Source: Persicobacter psychrovividus
GTDB taxonomy: Bacteria > Bacteroidota > Bacteroidia > Cytophagales > Cyclobacteriaceae
Length of the DNA stretch: 64,000 nucleotides
Direction: 5' to 3'
Assembly: GCF_036492425.1 (NCBI RefSeq)
Contig: NZ_AP025292.1
Location: forward strand, 2,418,001 to 2,482,000
How positions within the stretch are numbered: position 1 is the stretch's first letter; every line of letters begins with the position of its first letter. Below, piece by piece: positions 57,901 through 64,000 of this stretch. The translations under genes were made by a program, and so were the position numbers. The notes under the pieces are model-generated. The model was given only the letters and a program-made list of their open reading frames with translations, searched no databases and was not told where the DNA came from.

Positions 57901-60336
57901 AAAAGTCCAAATCATCAATTCGACATTACTCACGTCCCAGGCATTCAGGTCTGCATTAAACAGCCCTGCTTCCCTGAATGTATTTCTCATGGTGGTTACA
58001 TGCGTCAAATCCGGAACAGCGTCAGTATTATAGATAAAGTTTCCGGCACCATAAAAAAGATTAGCTAAACTATACCATTGATTATTTCCCCAGGAGTCCA
58101 AACTGATGACTTTTTCAGCATTTTCCGAATCACTGGAATTTAACCATTCTCCAAAACCCGAAAACGTCATTTGTGGTAATTTCCCACTAATACTTACTTG
58201 GTATTCCCCCGCCGATTCATATGTATGATCAATTGTTTCGATAGCATCACTTCCTCCCGTCGTAATATTCCCATCTCCCCAATCAATCGTGTAATCACTC
58301 GCTCCCGATTCATTAACATTCCCATGGATTTTTACATAAAAGTCTTTGCTATCTTCTGGGATTTTAACGGTAACTATAAAATCATCCGCATTGCCCACGA
58401 CAGCTTTCAATCGATGGTCAGCCTGAATATTTTCAATGGTAAAACTGTTGCCTTGAACGGACTGACGAACCCCATTCACCGACCAATAAAGCACCGATTT
58501 ACCTTCAGGGACATTGACCGTGAAAGTATAAGAATCGCCTGGAGTAAGAGTCACTTGATCTTCAAAAATTGTCGCTCCTCCAGTGGCCGATGCCCAAATC
58601 TGATAATCATATTTGGCATAAAGGGTCATGTTTTCCACTGCCTGATCTTTCATAAAATCCCATGCGAAATCCAATGTCTGTCCGCCATCATTACTTGTTG
58701 CCCAACCTACACAAGGCTGTCCGTCTTTTTCAGGAACAACCTGAGGTACCCTTACCAACTGATCCTTTTGGCCAGCATATTGATCAACCAAGGAAGCTGG
58801 ATTACCGCCAAGGGTATTGAACCTCACCAATGCACTACAGTTTTGTGTACTTTCAGTGATTGTCCAGCCTTTCTCACTGATAAGCTTTTCACGTAAGGCA
58901 TAATCTGCTTCATTACAGTAATAGGCCGGTGCTCTAAACACCACATTGGATTGTAGCGGTAATTGAGACCAGGCATAAAGCAATTCATCGTAATTCCCCG
59001 CAGCAAAGTTATTTGTCCAAGAAAACATCCCCTCCATACTCTCCACTTTGCTCACATCCCAACTACTCAAATCGCTATTGAAACTGATCGCAGAATAAAA
59101 CATGCGAGACATATCAGTCACATTACTTACATCCCAGCTACTCAAATCACTATTGAAACTCATGGCATAATCAAACATTTGAGACATATTCGTTACATTA
59201 CCGACATCCCAAGAACTCAAATCACTATTGAAACTCGAAGCAGAATTAAACATCTGATACATATTCGTTACATTACCGACGTCCCAACTACTCAAATCAC
59301 TGTTGAAACTCGGAGCAACAGAAAACATCTGATACATACTTGTCACATTACCGACGTCCCAACTACTCAAATCACTGTTAAAGTTCCGAGCCCAACAAAA
59401 CATAGCGGACATATTTGTAACACTACTGACATCCCAAGAACTCAAGTCACCATTGAAACTGTCGGCACTTCTAAACATCTGATACACACTTGTCACATTT
59501 CCAACATCCCAAGAACTCAAATCACCATTGAAACTGTTGGCGCCAAAGAACATAGATGACATTCTTGTCACATTTCCAACATCCCAATTACTTAAATCAC
59601 CATTGAAATTAATCGCTCTACTAAACAGCAGTGACATGTTCTTTACATTGCTTACGTCCCAATTACTTAAATCATCATTGAAAATAGTTGCCTCACAAAA
59701 CATATAAGACATATCTGCTACGTTACCTACATCCCAATCACTTAAATCACCATTGAAGCTGTTGGCGCCAAAGAACATAGATGACATATCCGTTACATTA
59801 CTAACATCCCAACTATTCAGATCACCATTGAAACTCTTGGCACCACGAAACATATATCTCATGTCACTTACCAGAGAAAAGTCAGGGACATCAGTATTTC
59901 TCCCCTGTATATTCCTTGCAAAATTAAACATGAAACTTGCACTGTACCATTGATTTGTTCCCCAAGCGTCTAAAAACAAAACCTTTGCTGCATTATTTTT
60001 TCTCACTTCTGATGCTTGCCCAAAAAATACTGAAAAAGTAATATGAGGCAACTTCCCACTCATACTCACTTGATACTCCCCTGCTTCAGCATAGGTATGA
60101 CTTACCTCTTCCTCTGAACTGCTTCCTCCTTTGGTCGTATTACCGTCCCCCCAATCAATGGTATAATCACTGGCACCTGAGCCATTGACATCCCCTTTGA
60201 TTCTCACAAAAAAATCCTTGCTGTCTTCGGGAATATTGACAGTAATGATAAAAGGGCGCTCTTCTTCGGCACAGGCGTGCCATGGCGCCACCATTTGGAG
60301 CCCCAACAGGCTCAATAGTAGAAATAAAAATCTCAT
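54940..60336 (-). CDS. Giant BspA-like (DUF285) surface protein with T9SS sorting domain
   Basis: The 1798-residue protein has a signal peptide (FLLLSLLGLQMVAPWHACA). From about 28 a PKD-like module (YTIDWGDGNTTKGG) is followed by 11 DUF285 repeats of 25 residues (about 159-445; pattern FNSDLSSWDVGNVT). A Listeria-Bacteroides InlB-type repeat (VRFNTLGGNP, GWATSNDG) covers about 500-575. A second PKD-like module (about 645-725) precedes 12 more DUF285 repeats (about 783-1080). GLUG-type repeats (FTGVFDGQSNDI) cover about 1225-1440, divergent InlB repeats about 1490-1720, and the C-terminus (VYPNPVQEHLHF to the end) is a type A T9SS sorting domain. It is probably a cell-surface adhesin. An IS630 element lies 91 bp upstream of its start. 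Confidence 0.9.
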   Translation of the reverse strand: MRFLFLLLSLLGLQMVAPWHACAEEERPFIITVNIPEDSKDFFVRIKGDVNGSGASDYTIDWGDGNTTKGGSSSEEEVSHTYAEAGEYQVSMSGKLPHITFSVFFGQASEVRKNNAAKVLFLDAWGTNQWYSASFMFNFARNIQGRNTDVPDFSLVSDMRYMFRGAKSFNGDLNSWDVSNVTDMSSMFFGANSFNGDLSDWDVGNVADMSYMFCEATIFNDDLSNWDVSNVKNMSLLFSRAINFNGDLSNWDVGNVTRMSSMFFGANSFNGDLSSWDVGNVTSVYQMFRSADSFNGDLSSWDVSSVTNMSAMFCWARNFNSDLSSWDVGNVTSMYQMFSVAPSFNSDLSSWDVGNVTNMYQMFNSASSFNSDLSSWDVGNVTNMSQMFDYAMSFNSDLSSWDVSNVTDMSRMFYSAISFNSDLSSWDVSKVESMEGMFSWTNNFAAGNYDELLYAWSQLPLQSNVVFRAPAYYCNEADYALREKLISEKGWTITESTQNCSALVRFNTLGGNPASLVDQYAGQKDQLVRVPQVVPEKDGQPCVGWATSNDGGQTLDFAWDFMKDQAVENMTLYAKYDYQIWASATGGATIFEDQVTLTPGDSYTFTVNVPEGKSVLYWSVNGVRQSVQGNSFTIENIQADHRLKAVVGNADDFIVTVKIPEDSKDFYVKIHGNVNESGASDYTIDWGDGNITTGGSDAIETIDHTYESAGEYQVSISGKLPQMTFSGFGEWLNSSDSENAEKVISLDSWGNNQWYSLANLFYGAGNFIYNTDAVPDLTHVTTMRNTFREAGLFNADLNAWDVSNVELMIWTFRGARSFTGNISDWDVSNVTHMGGLFSDCPFNGDLSRWDVSQVTSMGNMFSLNSQFNQNIGGWDVSKVTDMERMFDRATVFNQNLNAWDVSQVTKMNSMFEQATSFDGDISSWNVGHVTDMNAMFYDARSFNSDISSWDVSNVTNMSSMFRAARSFNGDVSSWDVSQVTDMNSMFRSAYIFDSDVSSWDVRHVTDMNALFGHAYAFDSDVSSWDVSNVTNMNSMFEGARLFNGDVSSWDVSSVRYMQYMFYDAYPFNGDLSTWELSSLESASRFIQNTSLTDEDYERMLISWSEQQLPAGVVLEVDLAYCSVEAFEAHEKLAAKGWDLRDGGRSCDFDQETAAVKPQGDGTEGTPYLISNLAELRWLSEGISGGMTDEERWAGKYYKVTNIIDAIETQQWNDGLGLMPIGNTTTAFTGVFDGQSNDIFSLRINDNQHDDIGFFGKVDGATIKNVTLTDLSIAGKEKVGLIASARNSQIENIHIQGDVEGVDYTGAIVGFLSNSKVATADLQVNVKGANSVGGAVGYANYIFGLGGYDTDIRNIAIKGKVEGTEYVGGLVGDAMGANIVNSYSLAEVNGGSNVGGIVAQNNTGRTAHVYAAGKINASGSNVGGVIGVETVGLLVENVYWDKEVTGKTSSAGSSENAGLATADFATSSNFKSWDFDALWAIGIEGNQKRPFFQRNLLAVNVSTDGNGSVEGNDYLVRKGGSISLKAVPNENYVVDQVTVNGEPIFVGEQGSFVVANVQAAVKVEVAFKLRTYQVTATVNEGATISPEVVDVTHGSDQSFTLTLDPGYQLKHWILRDVVGSIQDETSTTFVLKNVQKSYLKVEAVVEPAIYTLMVTQARFGTISPETTNLSYGESQTFTITPVENGGIEDVLVDGKSVGAVETYTFEAVDADHEITAIFTRILSNDQQVGIHVYPNPVQEHLHFAGLSKQATVQFVDAMGRIVLKTVVAPNASTVDVSPLGTGLYQVMLDGQVIEKLLKE
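57090..57990 (-). repeat. Second DUF285 repeat block in adhesin 1
   Basis: Twelve tandem units of about 75 bp encode the SSWDVSNVTNMNSMF-type repeat; the last (STWELSSL) is divergent. The copies are less alike than those of the first block. Confidence 0.85.
59004..59862 (-). repeat. First DUF285 repeat block in adhesin 1
   Basis: Eleven tandem units of 75 bp encode 25-residue repeats. Several neighbouring units are nearly identical at DNA level, suggesting recent expansion. Confidence 0.88.
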
Positions 60337-60425
60337 ATAGGTTGAGTTAAATTAAAATATTATAAGTAAAAATAAATATTATTTTACTGAATGAATGCTT
60401 GATATTGATTTTTATTCTCAATAAT

Positions 60426-60447
60426 TATAGATCACGAAGAAACTTTC
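60426..60447 (+). repeat. Left inverted repeat of the IS630 element
   Basis: This 22 bp sequence, including the flanking TA, matches the inverse of 61539-61560 at 16 of 22 positions without gaps. Confidence 0.75.
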
Positions 60448-60489
60448 CGCCCAAATTTGTTATAGCTCTACAACCAGTAGTAAAAAACG

Positions 60490-60693
60490 ATGAAAAAGCT
60501 TGAAGACATCCATTTATTGAACAATTGGCTCGATGATAACAAGAAGTACTCTGAAGAATTCCGTGCATTATGCCTCAAACTGATTGACGAGTATGATGGA
60601 AATATTTCACACGTAGCCCAAGTTACTCATGTCTCAGAGAGTAGTTTGAAAAGCTGGAGGAGAGCATGGCTCGAAAAAAAACGGACGTCCTGA
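60490..60693 (+). CDS. IS630 transposase, upstream frame (helix-turn-helix)
   Basis: The 67-residue product holds the N-terminal DNA-binding part of the transposase. YSEEFRALCLKLIDEYDGN with ISHVAQVTHVSESSLKSWRR is a helix-turn-helix of the IS630 type. It ends at a TGA shortly after an A8 run at 60674-60681. A -1 slip on that run (GAA-AAA-AAA) would join it to the catalytic frame, so full transposase is probably a fusion of about 350 residues. The upstream product alone could act as a regulator of transposition. Confidence 0.85.
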   Translation: MKKLEDIHLLNNWLDDNKKYSEEFRALCLKLIDEYDGNISHVAQVTHVSESSLKSWRRAWLEKKRTS

Positions 60694-61547
60694 CAAGTCA
60701 TCAAGGTAAAAATGGTGGACGAGAATCCAAGCTGAGTGAAGAGCAGCTCACTAAAATGAAAACTGAACTTCATCAAATCGACTTTTGGTCAAACTCGGAT
60801 GTGCGAGCCTATTTAGAAGAAGAGTTTAATGTCCAGTATTGTAAACGCTCCGTTGTCAATTTATTGAGGGGATTTGGGATGTATTATTACAAACCAAGCC
60901 CTATAGATATACACCGACCAAAGAATGCTGATAATATATTGAAAATGCGTTTAAATGGCTTAAAACAGCAGTTGGAGCTCGATAATGTTAAATTTGAGAA
61001 TTGTAGCTTCGGCTTTTGCGATGAAACCTCATATCAAAATTATCACAATTCATCACGGCTATGGAGCTTTTTTAAAAAACGGAAAGAGGTAAACTCTAAA
61101 AGAAACAGACTTAGTACTTTTGGTTTTTATGCCATGAAAGGCAATAGTGTTTATTGTGAGCTTGAAAATGCCAAGTCAGATCGGTTTGTTGACGCTTTAA
61201 AGGAGGTGAAAAACGCTAACTCTGAGGCGGAAGCAATTATTGTATTGTGGGATAATTTTTCATCTCACAAATCGCAGGCAGTAAAAGAATATGCTCGAGA
61301 GAATAATATTTACTTAGTTTACCTACCTCCATACTCACCTGATCTTAACCCGATTGAGCAGTTATGGAAGCAAATAAAAAGGAGCTTAAGCCAACAAGGT
61401 ATCATTAAAAGCAAAGATGTTTTGAGCGAATTTATTCAAGAACAATGGAGTGAGCTTGCCTCAAAATTATCAACTGGAATTAGATGGTTTAAAGAATATA
61501 TTGACCCACTATTCCCGTCGGTGCAATTGGGAAAGACAGAAAGTTGA
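60666..61547 (+). CDS. IS630 transposase, catalytic frame (DDE)
   Basis: The 293-residue frame contains the second DNA-binding region (GGRESKLSEEQLTKMKTEL) and the DDE domain. Catalytic residues are the Asp in GFCDETSYQ, the Asp in VLWDNFSSHKS and the Glu in PPYSPDLNPIEQLWKQIK, a near-perfect IS630 signature. It has an ATG at 60666 inside the upstream frame, but the fusion through the A8 slip site is the likelier active form because GGRESKLSEEQ normally follows the first helix-turn-helix directly. The frame is intact, so the element may be active. Confidence 0.88.
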   Translation: MARKKTDVLTSHQGKNGGRESKLSEEQLTKMKTELHQIDFWSNSDVRAYLEEEFNVQYCKRSVVNLLRGFGMYYYKPSPIDIHRPKNADNILKMRLNGLKQQLELDNVKFENCSFGFCDETSYQNYHNSSRLWSFFKKRKEVNSKRNRLSTFGFYAMKGNSVYCELENAKSDRFVDALKEVKNANSEAEAIIVLWDNFSSHKSQAVKEYARENNIYLVYLPPYSPDLNPIEQLWKQIKRSLSQQGIIKSKDVLSEFIQEQWSELASKLSTGIRWFKEYIDPLFPSVQLGKTES

Positions 61548-61560
61548 TTCCATGTCTATA
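61539..61560 (-). repeat. Right inverted repeat of the IS630 element
   Basis: Inverse partner of 60426-60447. It overlaps the last bases of the transposase gene. Confidence 0.75.
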
Positions 61561-61760
61561 CATCAATCAACCTATAGCGACCCAAGCACTTAACCGAATA
61601 TAAAGGAATTAAACAAAAAAATACAAGCCTGAATTGAACTTGGATCTCCCTCTCTTATCATCAAGAGATAATATTGATGCATTTATCTTATTTTATTTTC
61701 ATTTAATATCAATCAATAATATTCAAACCTGACTGAATCCATTGATTTAAAAACCGTCGC
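61561..61760. other. AT-rich spacer between IS630 and adhesin 2 terminator
   Basis: No gene is seen. Before the IS inserted, this DNA would have continued directly into 60337-60427, the upstream region of adhesin 1, so it is likely to contain part of that gene's original promoter region. Confidence 0.5.
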
Positions 61761-61796
61761 AAACAAAACAGGCTACCCCAAAAAGGATAGCCTGTT
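61761..61796 (-). terminator. Terminator of adhesin 2
   Basis: AACAGGCTA (61767-61775) pairs with TAGCCTGTT (61788-61796), followed on the minus strand by a T-rich tract. It is a near-copy of the stem at 54878-54908. Confidence 0.8.
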
Positions 61797-61821
61797 CCTA
61801 TTTTATGCGGGATCTTGGTGC

Positions 61822-61855
61822 GACATATTGAACGTTAGCACGCCGCATGCGGTGC
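61822..61855. repeat. Short palindromic insertion downstream of adhesin 2
   Basis: Compared with the matching region after adhesin 1, about 34 extra bases lie here, flanked by GGTGC on both sides and containing the palindrome CCGCATGCGG (61843-61852). Confidence 0.5.
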
Positions 61856-61865
61856 ACCTACCGTC

Positions 61866-64000
61866 TTATTCTTTCAATAATTTCTCGACCACCTGTCCGT
61901 CCAACATCACCTGATACAAACCGGTTCCCAATGGACTGACATCAACCGTTGGGGTATTTGGTGCAACCACTGTTTTCAAAACAATGCGTCCCATCGCATC
62001 AACGAACTGAACCGTTGCTTGCTTGCTCAGCCCTTCGAAATGCAGATTCTCCCGAACTGGGTTTGGATAAACACGAATGCCCGCCTGCTGATCATTCGAC
62101 AAAATACGGGTAAAGATCGCCGTGATTTCATGGTCTGCCTCCACTGCCTCGAAGGTGTAGGTTTCTACCGCACCAACGGATTCGCCATCGACTAAGACGT
62201 CTTCGATAAGGTGGTATTTATCCGTTGAGATCGTGAAAGTTTGATCTTCGCCATAACTGACTGTGGTGGTTTCTGGGGAGATGGAGCCGTTTTCTACTTG
62301 AACCACTGTTAGGGTATAAACCACAGGTTCTACCACCGCTTCAACATGCAGATTATTTTCCTGAACATCCTTCAACACAAAGGTATTAGAGGTTTCTGTC
62401 TGAATCATGTCATTGACCATCCAATGTTTCAGTTGGTAACCAGCTTCGATCTCCAAAGTGAAAGTTTGATTTTCACCATGGAAAACAGACACGGTCTCAG
62501 GGGAAATGGTTGCCCCCTCATTCACGCTTGCCGTTACCTCATAAGCCTTGCGCGTTAATAAAGCACTTACTTGATGTTCAGATTTTATATCTCTTAAAGT
62601 ATAAACCAAACTGTTTACTTTTACCGACTCACCGTCTACCGTCCAATAATCTACTGAATAACCATCTTCCAGGGACAGTTCAAAGGTTTGATCCATACCA
62701 TGTGCTACTTCAATGGTTGCCGGTGAAATCGCAGCTCCTTCTACCTGAACAACGGTTATTGGATATTTGATCAATTCAAGGACAACTTCAATAACCAAGT
62801 CTTCTTTTACCCCTTGAATAAGCTTGTTGGTTTCTTTGGTATTTTCAACCACCCCATTGACAACCCACTGATTGACTTCATACCCCTCATTCAAGCTTAC
62901 TGAAATCTCAAAATCCTGACCGTGGATAAGTTCATCATCACGGTAGGACAGGGAACCACCAGCATCATTATTTACAGAAGCATTGACCTTGTACTTCTTC
63001 TGTTGTGTTGTTGCGTGTACATGATGTTCACCGCTTACCAACAAATCAAATGTATTGCCCGCCGCACCTTCTTGAGTAACATCATCTACGGTCCAACGAA
63101 TCACTTCATAATCCTCTCTTGGTGTAACAGTAAAGCGTTGTGTTGCCCCATAACCCACCATGATCTCTTCTGGAGAAATCGTTGCATTAATACCTGCAGA
63201 AGCGGTAATGTTATAAGCAATCGGTTTTACTTTCGCCTCGATATTCATCGCATCAAAAGCAGTAATACGCAATGTGCTTGATGTTTCTGACTGCAATTCA
63301 TCATTAATATACCAGCCATCCAACTCATAGCCTGTTTCAATAGTTAGTTCGAAATCTTGACTTGCACCATGTTCCAAGGTTACCGTCGTTGGATTGATAC
63401 TTGCTTGATCTGGCTCAGATACAGATGCCGATATTGGATAAGTTTTCAACTTGACCGTAGCCGAAACTCTATGCGCCTGAGTTACGCTCAAAATGGTCAA
63501 AACATTCGATGGTTCATCGACTACCACATTATCGATTGTCCATTCATCCAATTCATAGCCTTCTACTGGCTCCAAGGTGAAGTTCACTGAAGTGCCATGA
63601 GGAACTGAAGTCGTTGATGCGGAAATAACCCCATTTTCCAAAGGTAGCAACGTCATTGGATATTCAATGATTTTTGCTTTAGCCTCCACTGTTTGAGCCT
63701 TCGTCACATTACTTAATGTTAAGGTATTGGAAGTCTCTTCCTGAATTTGGCCATCAACCTTCCAATAATCCAACTCATAGCCGGGATCGAAAGTCAAAGT
63801 AAAGCTCGCCTCATCCCCATGCGTAACTATTGTGGATTCAGGGGTAATCGTTGCTCCTTTTTCGCCTATTGGTCCGTCTGCTACTGATGCGGTTAGTTCG
63901 TAGGTTTTCAATGTAAAGCTGACATTGACATTTATATCTTCCTGAATGTTCGCGAACTCCAACTTCATATTGTCCTTCACATCAACAATATGACCATCAA
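61866..64000 (-). CDS. Surface protein with divergent InlB repeats and T9SS domain (5' part beyond window)
   Basis: At least 711 C-terminal residues are visible. The frame is open through the window edge with family-like sequence (DGHIVDVKDNMKLEFANIQ), so the true start lies outside. Eight repeats of about 75 residues follow, each with a pattern like YEVTASVNEGATISPETVSV then a GYQLKHWMVND core; they match the divergent InlB B-repeat family. The C-terminus, from VYPNPVRENLHF, is a type A T9SS sorting domain nearly identical to that of adhesin 1. It is probably exported and anchored on the cell surface. Adhesion is inferred only from domain type. Confidence 0.87.
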   Translation of the reverse strand, partial: DGHIVDVKDNMKLEFANIQEDINVNVSFTLKTYELTASVADGPIGEKGATITPESTIVTHGDEASFTLTFDPGYELDYWKVDGQIQEETSNTLTLSNVTKAQTVEAKAKIIEYPMTLLPLENGVISASTTSVPHGTSVNFTLEPVEGYELDEWTIDNVVVDEPSNVLTILSVTQAHRVSATVKLKTYPISASVSEPDQASINPTTVTLEHGASQDFELTIETGYELDGWYINDELQSETSSTLRITAFDAMNIEAKVKPIAYNITASAGINATISPEEIMVGYGATQRFTVTPREDYEVIRWTVDDVTQEGAAGNTFDLLVSGEHHVHATTQQKKYKVNASVNNDAGGSLSYRDDELIHGQDFEISVSLNEGYEVNQWVVNGVVENTKETNKLIQGVKEDLVIEVVLELIKYPITVVQVEGAAISPATIEVAHGMDQTFELSLEDGYSVDYWTVDGESVKVNSLVYTLRDIKSEHQVSALLTRKAYEVTASVNEGATISPETVSVFHGENQTFTLEIEAGYQLKHWMVNDMIQTETSNTFVLKDVQENNLHVEAVVEPVVYTLTVVQVENGSISPETTTVSYGEDQTFTISTDKYHLIEDVLVDGESVGAVETYTFEAVEADHEITAIFTRILSNDQQAGIRVYPNPVRENLHFEGLSKQATVQFVDAMGRIVLKTVVAPNTPTVDVSPLGTGLYQVMLDGQVVEKLLKE

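Larger units (their letters stand above)
60428..61558 (+). mobile_element. IS630-family insertion sequence
   Basis: The element is 1131 bp, within the family size range. Imperfect inverted repeats (16/22) bound it, and a TA dinucleotide (60426-60427 and 61559-61560) flanks both ends, the target duplication of IS630/Tc1-mariner elements. It carries a two-frame transposase. The right repeat overlaps the transposase stop codon. Left of it lies the start of adhesin 1, right of it the 3' side of adhesin 2. Confidence 0.85.

Noticed and set aside
58198-59559. Long plus-strand open frames (232 and 198 codons) inside adhesin 1
   Set aside because: They are antisense to the DUF285 repeats and have a repetitive composition (RYITDIPRTQITIET) that simply mirrors the 75 bp coding repeats.
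57090-59862. Regular 75 bp repeats considered as a CRISPR-like array or satellite DNA
   Set aside because: The repeats have no unique spacers and keep one open frame that encodes a known protein repeat.

Overview
This 64 kb window is chromosomal DNA from a member of the Bacteroidota, most probably class Cytophagia. Three things support this: a complete alternative complex III operon (actABCDEF) beside an aa3-type oxidase operon, type IX secretion sorting domains on large surface proteins, and sparse purine-rich ribosome sites with TAnnTTTG-like promoter boxes. Families such as DUF2911, DUF3332, DUF5686, DUF420 and DUF6728, and the long form of IspG, agree. A genus cannot be fixed from the sequence alone. 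I found no rRNA, tRNA or CRISPR array.

Region 1 (1-20.3 kb) is housekeeping. It holds a cut-off aspartate kinase, fructose-1,6-bisphosphatase, a His-rich CDF metal exporter, an esterase, XerD, AroQ, a SerC-like aminotransferase, MarC, RNase HI, TrmN6 and a TetR regulator. These are followed by an M61 peptidase, Pcm, a PAP2 phosphatase, several unknowns, IspG, an SDR enzyme, the MlaE/MlaF lipid transporter pair and a HAD phosphatase.

Region 2 (20.3-44 kb) is almost entirely on the minus strand and is the respiratory island. In transcription order it runs actA-B-C-D-E-F, an M16 lipoprotein peptidase, ctaC-ctaD-cyoE-two subunit III genes-subunit IV, then a SCO1-like protein without copper ligands, a DUF420 protein, a small CxxC membrane protein and a very large sensor histidine kinase. 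ACIII oxidises quinol and the aa3 oxidase takes the electrons to oxygen. The two operons are separated by strong terminators. The oxidase operon has a Bacteroidota -7 box and a palindrome resembling a CRP/FNR-family site upstream.

Region 3 (44-54.9 kb) holds aconitase, a small membrane protein, a lipoprotein, a DUF5686 outer-membrane protein, a SprT-like protein, DUF3332 and DUF2911 proteins and dCMP deaminase.

Region 4 (54.9-64 kb) is accessory. A 1798-residue surface protein is built from two copies of a PKD-like plus DUF285 repeat module, then GLUG and InlB-like repeats and a type IX sorting domain. Next comes an IS630-family element (1131 bp, own inverted repeats, split transposase with an A8 slip site) inserted just upstream of that gene. 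Last is a second InlB-repeat surface protein, cut by the window end, whose 3' end and terminator are near-copies of the first. This paralogous, IS-bearing adhesin locus is the most dynamic part of the window. I did not see a convincing wholly new defence or biosynthetic system. The strongest leads are the adhesin locus, the degenerate SCO1 gene and the candidate redox operator.
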